NCBI RefSeq assembly: GCF_014805685.1 | Contig: NC_060909.1 | Location: 4,896,292 to 4,960,291, forward strand | Length of the DNA stretch: 64,000 nt | Origin: Silurus meridionalis | Lineage: Eukaryota; Chordata; Actinopteri; Siluriformes; Siluridae | Reading direction: 5' to 3' | Shown here: in pieces, positions 54,607-64,000 of the stretch | How positions within the stretch are numbered: position 1 is the stretch's first letter | How the letters are laid out: every line of letters begins with the position of its first letter | The notes under the pieces: model-generated | What the model was told of the DNA's origin: nothing | Database searches by the model: none | The model's input: the letters and a program-made list of their open reading frames with translations, nothing else | Position numbers and translations under genes: made by a program

Positions 54607-56545
54607 AACATGACCGCATTCATTCTACTAAACAATACTTCTAAATCCACATGACCCCATCCATAATACTACACTATACTCTTAAATCTACACAATCCCA
54701 TCCATTCTACTACTCTATACTCTTAAATCTACACAACCCCATCCATTCTACTACTCTATACTTTTACATCTTCACAACCCCATTCAATCTACTACACTAT
54801 AATCTTACATCTTCACAACCCCATTCAATCTACTACAATATACTCTTAAATCTACAACCCCATCCATTCTACTACTCTATACTCTTAAATCTACACAACC
54901 CCATCCATTCTACTACACTATACTCTTAAATCTACACAATCCCATCCATTCTACTACACTATACTCTTAAATCTACACAATCCTATCCATTCTACTACAA
55001 TATACTCTTAAATCTACACAACCCCATCCATTCTACTACACTATACTCTTAAATCTTCACAATCCCATCCATTCTACTACAATATACTCTTAAATCTACA
55101 CAACCCCATCCATTCTACTACACTATACTCTTAAATCTACACAATCCCATCCATTCTACTACACTATACTCTTAAATCTACACAATCCTATCCATTCTAC
55201 TACAATATACTCTTAAATCTACACAACCCCATCCATTCTACTACACTATACTCTTAAATCTTCACAATCCCATCCATTCTACTACAATATACTCTTAAAT
55301 CTTCACAACCCCATCCATTCTACTACACTATACTCTTAAATCTTCACAATCCCATCCATTCTACTACACTATACTCTTAAATCTTCACAATCCCATCCAT
55401 TCTACTACAATATACTCTTAAATCTTCACAATCCCATCCATTCTACTACACTATACTCTTAAATCTACACAATCCCATCCATTCTACTACAATATACTCT
55501 TAAATCTACACAATCCCATCCACTCTACTACACTTTACTTTCACATCTGCACAACCCCATCCATCTACTACACTATACTCACATCTACACAATCCCATCC
55601 ATTCTACTACATTATACTTTTACATCTACACAACCCCATCCATTCTACTACACTATACTCACATCTGCACAACCCAATCCATTATACTACACTATACTCT
55701 TAAATCTACACAACCCCATCCATTCTACTACATTATACTCTTACATCTTCACAACCCCATCCAATCTACTACATTATACTTTTACATCTACACAACCCCA
55801 TCCAATCTACTACACTATACTCTTAAATCTACACAATCCCATCCATTCTACTACACTATACTTTTAAATCTGCACAATCCCATCCACTCTACTACACTTT
55901 ACTTTCACATCTGCACAACCCCATCCAATCTACTACACTATACTCTTAAATCTACACAATCCCATCCATTCTACTACACTATACTCTCACATCTTCACAA
56001 CCCCATCCAATCTACTACATTATACTTTTACATCTACACAACCCCATCCAATCTACTACACTATACTCTTAAATCTACACAATCCCATCCATTCTACTAC
56101 ACTATACTTTTAAATCTGCACAATCCCATCCACTCTACTACACTTTACTTTCACATCTGCACAACCCCATCCAATCTACTACACTATACTCTCACATCTA
56201 CACAACCCCATCCATTCTACTACACTATACTCTCACATCTGCACAACCCCATCCATTCTACTGCACTATACTCTTAAATCTACACAACCCTATCCATTCT
56301 ACTACACTATACTCTTACATCTACACAACCCCATCCAATCTACTACACTATACTCTTAAATCTACTACATAATCTACTATATTATGCTCTTACACCTACA
56401 CAACCCCATTCATTCTACTACACTATACTCTTACATCTACACAACCCATCCATTCCACTACACTATACTCTTACATCTTCACAACCCTTTTCAATCTTCT
56501 ACACTATACTTTACATGTACACAACCCCATCCATTCTACTACACT
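54607..56545 (+). repeat. 41-bp minisatellite, about 47 copies, with higher-order structure
   Basis: Unit of 41 bases, core CTACACTATACTCTTAAATC followed by TACACAACCCCATCCATTCTA. Variants include CTTCACAATCC, CAATATACTC and CTGCAC. The marker variant AATCCTATCC recurs at 54981 and 55186, 205 bases apart (5 x 41). The marker CCACTCTACTACACTTTACT recurs at 55885 and 56131, 246 apart (6 x 41). The plus strand is nearly free of G. Open frames through it are artefacts of the repeat. Confidence 0.97.
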
Positions 56546-56569
56546 TTTTTCTTTTTCTTTTTACTATTG

Positions 56570-59500
56570 TTTATACTGAACCCAATGTGGTGATCTGAAG
56601 TACAGTTATGTTTGGCTTGCACTACAATACTTGGGTTCTAGTTATGTTTGTATGGATTGCAATATAAGATAAAAAGATACTGAACTGTATTAATGCTTGT
56701 TTTTGAAATGGTGAATTATTAGATAGTTTTATTCTTTTATAGACTTACATTAATTACAAAACATTTACTGGTTGGTGAGCACTCGGTTGTTTCATCTTAC
56801 ATTGTTGTGCTGTATGCACTAAATGTCGTTTGCACACATTTGCATATGCGCACTTTATGTAGTCTTGTGAATAGATCGGTGTGTCATGGTTAGTTCTGTG
56901 TCCTCCAGTATATGTTTTTTTGGAGACCTTGGTCTTAGAAGAAGGTTGTTTCTTTGTCACTGTGTACAGTACCACCTGTGTATGGCTAAAATTACATTAA
57001 AAGTGACTTGACATGACTTTACTTGAATGTAGTGTGCATTTAGTCATTTACTGTAAGTCATTTAAGTGCTAACACTTCATTTGAATATTTCTGCTTTAGA
57101 CAGAAACTATCTGTGGGAAAAAAACACTATGTCCATCAAAACTATCTTTAATAAATTTCTCCAAAATGTATTATAATTATCTTCTGACACATTTTTACTG
57201 ACCGATCGTGCTTAAATTTGTTTTTTTAAGGTTTTAGAATAAATGTGGTCAAACTGTTTACAGCCTGTGACCCTTTTCCAGGCCCCAACACTGTTTTTTT
57301 TTTTAATGAATGTAAAAATTAACATTATTTTTGAACCAATTTGTTGTTTCAAGTTTTCGATATGGATGTCATCATATTCAAAGTACTGATCAAAATATAA
57401 AGACTCAATTATTAATTTTAATAAATAATAAAAAATATATAAAAAAAATACCCTGGGAAATGTTTCATGGAGCCCATGTAGTGGTTCCTTTTGTTTATGT
57501 GTCACAAACTGGGTCATTTAACAGAATAAAGATTTACTTTGATCAAACATATATATAAATGCACAAATATTATTATCTTTATTAATAAAATAAATAATAT
57601 TACACTAAAAGATAAATATATATTGTACAATGTCAATTAAAATATAGATAACAGGCTATTTACATTTATAAGTAACGTAAATGTGGCTGTGAGAGAGCTG
57701 AAAGGCTTGAGGCTGATATAATTTTCTGGTTTGAGCATTGATGCTCCCTGGTCTTTAAAGTGCATCGTGAGAATGAATGTTCCAGTGCACAGGAAGGACT
57801 TTGTAATTGAGACAACATTCAAAATGTCAGACTCCCTGATCAGTGCCCCAATTACTGAGTAGAAGAACTGATCGAGATGCACTCTTAGATGAAAGATACA
57901 CAAGAACAAAGAAAATTACTGTATACTGTGTCGATTCTCTATGACAATAGTGTTTGACTTATACTTCCTTTATCGTCAAGTGATATATGCTAACTATTTA
58001 AAGACCCCGTTCAATGATCTGTAAGCCGACAGTGTCCTTAATTCTGTGTGAAAATTTGTGTTCTTTTATATGGTTGCGTGTGCATGTGTGTGTGTGTGTG
58101 TATATATGTGTGTGTTTGTGTGACTCTAATAGCTGTGTCAGTCGAGATTTGGCAGAGTGACGTGGATGAGCCCCAGAGGAGTCTGTGATCCAAACCCTGT
58201 CTGATGATGTCACTTTGTGGCAGCGCAGCTCCGACTCGCAACCCCACCGAGATCAACATTGCATCACTCACACAGCATCTCGCATCACCTTCAGAGCCCT
58301 TATCACTTATCACATGGTAAAACCTTCCAAACCCAAACTGACAGCGAGTTCTTGGCTGCTAGGCTTTGCTCTCCTCTTCTCTTGTCAGTCATTCGCTCAC
58401 TTTTCTGACAGTCCTTATAATTAGAGGAGTGTTAGAATAGAGAAATTGAACAAAACAGGAGGAAATGTGTAAATCTGGGACAGCAGAAATGATGAAGTAC
58501 TGGAAATAATTGTGCAAAAGCACTGCCTGGCTTTTATAAAACTTGGTGTTAATCATCCAGTGGGTGGCGATGTAAGTCCACACGTGGGCCCATGTAGCAC
58601 GTCTGCGCTCAGCCGAGCCACACCGGGCACACACCGTGTTTCATTTATCTAGTTTAGAACCAAACAAGAACGCCAGCATATTTAGCTGCACTTTATTCGT
58701 ATGGTAACACACCGAGCGCCGTGAGAAAGCCCAAAAGAAGGGGGGGGGTCGTCTTTTGTTGTTGTGGTTTGGTAAATTGATGCGATCCATCTGACCATGT
58801 GACTCCTGGAGCACACTCCCCGAGTGACCACTGAAGGGCTGGAATTGCATTGTGGGTCTTTAGGCAATAAGGGACAATGTATGTCTTCCATTTTCCTGCA
58901 AGAACAAACAGAATGTCAAAGCGCAGACCCCCTCCACTCCTTCATTCGCTTCACATTCTTGCACCTCTAAAATATACGCTCTCGGTAGGGGAACTCGCCA
59001 GTGCGTGTTCATTTTGCTTCTCATGATGCTTCCTTCGCTCGTTCCTGGTCCCTCTGGTTAGGTTTTTTTACTTAGAGTGTACCTGATGCGATTTCTAATT
59101 CTACAAGCCATCGCGACGAATTGAGCAGCAAATGGTCCTGTTTTGAGTAATAGTTTCTTTTTGAGTTTTTGAATACGTTCTCAAATATGTACATGAAGTA
59201 CAATTCCTCATACTCGAATATCAAAGGTGACCATATTGCACTTCCAATATGAAATATTAGATTTCTTTCTTCCCCTTTCTTTAAAACGAATGTCGTACAC
59301 GACGTTGCGCTGTACTTTAATCAACTATTTTGCGTTAGCTACGTAAAATTAATTGCTTATCGATCACTGGCTTGTTGGATGAAACGAAATGAATAAATGA
59401 ATGAAAAAAAAAAAAGAACTGGCACAGAGTCTTGCTTAGTTGCTTGTAATAAGGGCTGCATTTGTAAACGTTCTGCCTAGCAGGTCCCATTTCTCACTGA

Positions 59501-59860
59501 TCATTAGTGTAATGTGGAGGTTACGGGAGTGTGTGGCCACTGGGACTGCTGCTTGACCCACTGGCGGTTTGAACCTGAAACCTGTTCTGCGTCTAATAAT
59601 AACAGCAGCCTGTGTATGATAAAAGGTCTGGACTGTAATCACAACAGATTTCAGAGAAATGCCATGAAAACATGAGCCAAATATCCTGAAACGAGTGTAA
59701 TACAAAGAGACTGTGGTGTTTTAGGTGTATTACTAGCTTCATTATATCGCTGCATAGTTTTCATGTTTTTTTCACAAGAGTACATACTGTATAAACCATC
59801 CACATGTACACTCCTACACAATACGTATTGTGCGACTAATGAATGTAATACATCACTCGT
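56570..59860. other. gene-free flank, nothing firmly recognised
   Basis: AT-rich, with a TG/TA microsatellite-like patch at 58086-58120 and a run of nine G at 58741-58749. Several short open frames, none with recognisable motifs. Confidence 0.45.
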
Positions 59861-59869
59861 ACGGCTAAA

Positions 59870-60270
59870 TAAAACATATTAAAGCCCATTCCGTATAAGT
59901 AATAATAATAATAAAATAAAGTGTATTTTGCTTTATAAAAAAAGGAATAATTATTAGTAAATTGATGTTGAGATTTCGAGTCTACATGAAAACGCCGGGG
60001 GGGTAATGGACAGTTAGATCTTGATGCTTGTGCAAAAATGTAAGTGCCCTAATTGAAATTTTCTGAAGGTTCTCCTTAAATACGTGTTATTAGCCGCAGA
60101 AGATGGGGCCGTCTCGCTAATAAACAATTATTTATAGCAAATGATTGCCTAATGTATCAAATTAACAACATGCAGCAACTTAGATTTATAGCGAACTTTC
60201 ACTATGTTTATTGCGTTTACTTAAGCTATTCGGCCGAGCGCATTTTCGTATAAAACATATCTTTTTTATA
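59870..60270. promoter_or_regulatory. candidate conserved non-coding block
   Basis: Unique sequence rich in homeodomain-type ATTA motifs (TAATAAACAATTATTTATAG, TATCAAATTAACAACATGCA). No repeat or exon evidence. Speculative. Confidence 0.25.
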
Positions 60271-60721
60271 GATTACACCGCGTGATAAAATCTGTTAGAT
60301 TAACAGCGTTGTGTGTGTTTTTTTTGTTTTTTTGTTTTCGTGATTTACGGACACCATAAAATGTGTTTATTGGACTGATGGATGAAATTAAATGGCGGAT
60401 TTTTAAGTGCAATGTCCACCTAATGTTGGGAAATAATCAGTGGAAATATTGCCTTGTAAAGCTGAAATTATCGCACGAGTCAAAAAGTCGGACTATTTGC
60501 AGCCGTAAATCTGCCGTTTAACCAGACGAAGCTGAGCCGCACCAGTGTCCCGGACGATGTTGTCTTTTGTACTCGAAAAACAGGACCATTAGCAAAACTT
60601 CTGGTGTTTAGAGCGGTTACATATTTTCAGATTTTCCCTTTGAAAAAGAGTAGAAGGGCGAGTTTAGAACATTTGATCATCTGAAAGAGGAGAAATGGAA
60701 AATAATGTTGAGATAAATCAT

Positions 60722-60722
60722 A

Positions 60723-60797
<75 letters not shown>

Positions 60798-60809
60798 GAT
60801 AGATAGATA
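60722..60809 (+). repeat. (GATA)n-(GACA)n compound microsatellite
   Basis: GATA, then about nine GACA, then GATA units with one AATA interruption. Confidence 0.96.
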
Positions 60810-61339
60810 CCATTTGCAAGCCAAGAATAGACATTTCAATTTCTCATTTATTATACGAGTTTTGTATAATCGCTCAACATTCTGATCTGCAAAACTAAAT
60901 GTCCAAGTCTTCACACTGTTTTACATCACTTTACTTTTTCTTCTCACAACAGTAAATCTACATTCCGGACTCTCTGTGAAACAAACAGTGCCATTTTTGG
61001 GTCAGGATTAAGTGCGGAGAGAAATTCTCCGAGCACATCCACACTAATGCTTTGGCTACTCTCTAAAAAGTCAACTCGCTATCCTGCAGGGACGGAAGAG
61101 TGTGCTACACCATCAAACGAGCGCTCATCCTCATCCTCATGGGAGCAAAACAATGTTTTCAGCAATATCCTGTGACTCGCACTGCAAATAATGATTGATT
61201 ATTGCTGGGAAGTTTTTTCTTTTTTCTTTTTCTTGTCGTGAATTCTATTATGTATTATAAAATTAACAAAATATTGCTTTCTTTGGTTTTGTCATTTCCT
61301 TCATATATATTTTTCCACTTTGTTGATGTTGTTTCTATT

Positions 61340-61720
61340 TTTTTCCCAACCTCAGAAAGTGTCAAAGAAAATTAATGCAATTAGCTTAGCCCCAAGGTGA
61401 AGCACTACACTTGAAGTTTGTCACCCTGAAATTCTGTTATGTACGAATGAAGCGAGGCGCTGCACTGCGACTCTCTTGTTCTTCCTGCCTCATATTGGAT
61501 TTGGGCTCTGCGCCTGAGCAGCTGGAAGAGACGTTGCTGTCAGAGCTTCGCGCTTTCACTCGAAGGGGCCTGGAAGGCGAGGAGAGCGTCAGCTCGGCTG
61601 GAATCACCGCTAATGTGTCTTAATGAGTAGCACAGACTGCCGTTCACGATCGCCATAAATATTTTCCAGTGCAACTTTAAGCCTCGCCTCATGCCTGCTC
61701 TGCAGAAACACAAACAAATG
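61340..61720. promoter_or_regulatory. candidate conserved non-coding block
   Basis: GC-balanced, repeat-free. A 70-codon plus-strand frame (from 61411) shows no family similarity and no splice context, so regulatory DNA is as likely as coding. Confidence 0.25.
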
Positions 61721-62277
61721 GCATAGGAGCTGCGTTTGTCGCTGCGTGCTCTGTTTAACGAGAGACGCAGACTCGTTAGCTGACACGCTCCTCGTGTCCT
61801 CGGGTCTTAGCAGATCAGGACACGTACAGTACTGCTTTATAATATAAACTTCGGAGCCAAATCTGGCCAGTGAGCAATAGTCTGATTTACTTACACCTGT
61901 GGAAGCCTAAATAAAATGGAAATAGTCTATTTATAAATAAAAATATCAGCACAAAAATATCAGCACTCGGAACAAAAACTACAATTCTATAAAATGAGGA
62001 TGATGTTTTTTAAAGAACTTTGCCAAAAAGAGAACTCTTTATTTGCCTTAATAATTCCCGGACTAATTAATTCATCATTCAGGACAATCTGTTATGTCAT
62101 TTATTGTTAATATCTCTTATAATTGGTCAATTCTAAGCCGATACCGATTTTTTGCAGTTTTCAGTAAACGAAAAGAAGGGATTTAGATCTGGCTTATTTT
62201 GAGCAACACTGCTTATAGCATTATTTGCAGGAGTACATTTAGTTGCAACTAGCAGACTTATCATTACAATCCATCCC

Positions 62278-62320
62278 CCATAAAGTTATATATAGTACAT
62301 ATATATATATAACTTTATGG
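62278..62320. repeat. perfect 17-bp inverted repeat (hairpin), 9-base loop
   Basis: CCATAAAGTTATATATA (62278-62294) and its exact reverse complement (62304-62320). Followed by two copies of GTACATTACACATATA. Confidence 0.9.
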
Positions 62321-64000
62321 TACATTACACATATATAGTACATTACACATATAAGGCTCAGTCAGAAAGCATTAGAAGGCTAATAATATTTTGTAATTAG
62401 CAATTTTTTAACATTCCCATAATTTCTAGGACCACTAAGCATACATCAAAGAACTACAATGCTCATATAGCCACCTGTAGCACAAATGACAAATTACGCA
62501 GGATTTAGCAAAAGCATCAAGACATAAAGTCTTTTTTAGCAAAATAAATCATTTTAGAATGCCTCTGAAAAAAAAAAGAACATATTAGAATTAGATAGAA
62601 AAATCCCCTAGCAGGTGTTTTGCGAAAAATAAAAAAGACATTTGGATAAAACATGTTAATTGTGTAGATGTTTAAACACCCTGTACAGCTCCTATACTCG
62701 CTTTCAAGCTAATACAATGCTCACTCAGTACTAGCAACTCATCTGAGTCCTAAATTGAAGTAAAAATATTTTGTTAATGCATTTAGGACTGATGTGATTT
62801 TTAGCTTTGGCTCACTGTTAGCTAGCAATTAGCCATTAATGGAGTTGCTAGCATTGAAGAACAAATCTTATCACAATGCACTGGAATTTTGGCAAAAAAA
62901 CCCATAATCTTTTCAGTATATATGTTATGTGTTGCTTGTTTGGGTATCTGTATTTAAAAGGAAGGCTAATTCACTTTTTGTGTGTTTTTCACATTTACTT
63001 TGTGTATTATTATCATTGTTTTTATGCACTTTGAATTTGGACCTTTTGTAGAAATCGATGACTTGAAAGTATTTCTGCTGTTATTATATTATATCTTTGC
63101 ATTCTCTATCTTATGACTTTTACACTTCAAATCTAACTGTGAATGGATGCTAATGAAATCCATAACATGTTGCTATTTACTGCTTTCTCTATGCCTACGC
63201 AGAGCCAAACAACTCCCTCAAAGCTCTTAATGCGGCAGACTAGTGGAGGACGTGCATCCTGAACAGCCATACAATGCTGAAATAGCCTCAGGTTAAATAC
63301 TATCCACATTCAGTTGGCTGTATTACTTTTCCCAACATATCGAACTGATATCGGTTGTATCTACAAGGAACCGGACCTTCTAATAAACCCGACTGTTTTT
63401 TTCGTAACATACATTTTGTATCGATTGATTTTTTTAGCCAGAGATCTTGGATCAGCAGACAGAGCTCTGAGAAGGACTGCAAACCACAGAGGCTCACTTG
63501 ATGCTGACCTTATTCTAACCTTTGACCTCTGAGGCCGCTGGCTTAACCACACTTTCTAACCCCCTGGTCACTTTATTCGTGCAGCCGCAGGGAGGTTGGA
63601 GAGCACAGAGCTGAATACGCTTTAAAATCCTTAGTTATGATGATAAAATGCCCATAGCAGGAATGAGCAAAGGAAAATTAAGAAGCACAGGCCAAAGTCT
63701 CACTGTGTATATGTATAGATTTAATAATACAGTGTGTGCTGATTAGAGTATATTTACACACACAAAAAAAAGTCACCTTGTTTTTGCCCATATGGCAAAA
63801 ATACCCCATAGTTACAAAAGATGGAGGGTGTATAGAATGGGCGTAAAGTGTGCAAAACCTGTGTGGGTGTGAACGGCCAAAGAAAGAAAGAAAAAAAACG
63901 GGATCAGGAGTGAATGTCATTCTGGAAATAATATAAATTAATTGGCTGGAGCAAATCAGAGTGGAAAATCTGCACGGCCAGTAATTAGGTTTCAGATTAC
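62321..64000. other. gene-free flank to the window edge
   Basis: AT-rich, with a more GC-balanced repeat-free stretch at ~63420-63660 (AGCAGACAGAGCTCTGAGAA) that may be another non-coding element. No gene recognised. Confidence 0.35.

Noticed and set aside
54651..54929. Open frame with HPFYYS-type repeats
   Set aside because: Product of the 41-bp minisatellite; period not divisible by three, low complexity.
54607..56545. CRISPR-like array of repeats
   Set aside because: Contiguous tandem units without spacers, in a eukaryotic genome.

Overview
This is vertebrate nuclear DNA, almost certainly from a ray-finned fish. It has split genes with GT-AG introns, no bacterial-style gene packing, many degenerate Tc1/mariner, hAT and pogo/Tigger-like copies, tRNA-derived SINEs and abundant simple repeats. 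One dispersed family (copies near 13.6, 22.6, 24.8, 30.0 and 43.9 kb) resembles a repeat I remember from catfish, so a siluriform or related otophysan is my best guess; that part is memory, not measurement.

Two protein-coding genes are well supported, both on the minus strand, in the order ZNF507 then DPY19L3. This is the same head-to-tail order as in human 19q13.11 (from memory). ZNF507 is complete at the coding level: six coding exons between 47160 and 28177, with all reading frames joining, predict a 973-residue protein with ten C2H2 zinc fingers. DPY19L3, an ER C-mannosyltransferase, enters with a CpG-rich first exon near 14.6 kb, then coding exons at 11.8 kb, 11.5 kb and 1.3 kb, and runs off the left edge. 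Inside its large intron is an extra open exon (2302-2706). It encodes a second version of the first membrane span and the HENxLWFS motif, and it ends in the same splice phase. It looks like an alternative N-terminal exon and is the most interesting genic observation here.

Layout: 1-14.9 kb, DPY19L3 5' half, whose introns are full of Tc1/mariner, SINE and GATA/GACA repeats. 14.9-26 kb, intergenic, with stacked transposon remnants plus four exon-like blocks on the plus strand that I could not assign. 26-28.2 kb, probable ZNF507 3' UTR. 28.2-47.2 kb, ZNF507 coding exons with repeat-filled introns, including a nested hAT insertion. 47.2-50.1 kb, ZNF507 5' intron and probable promoter. 50-64 kb, a gene-free flank with a ~1.9-kb 41-bp minisatellite that shows higher-order periods, and several unique GC-balanced blocks that could be conserved non-coding elements.

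The genes do not form an operon or pathway; they are neighbours by synteny. I see no CRISPR array, rRNA gene, functional tRNA gene or viral genome.
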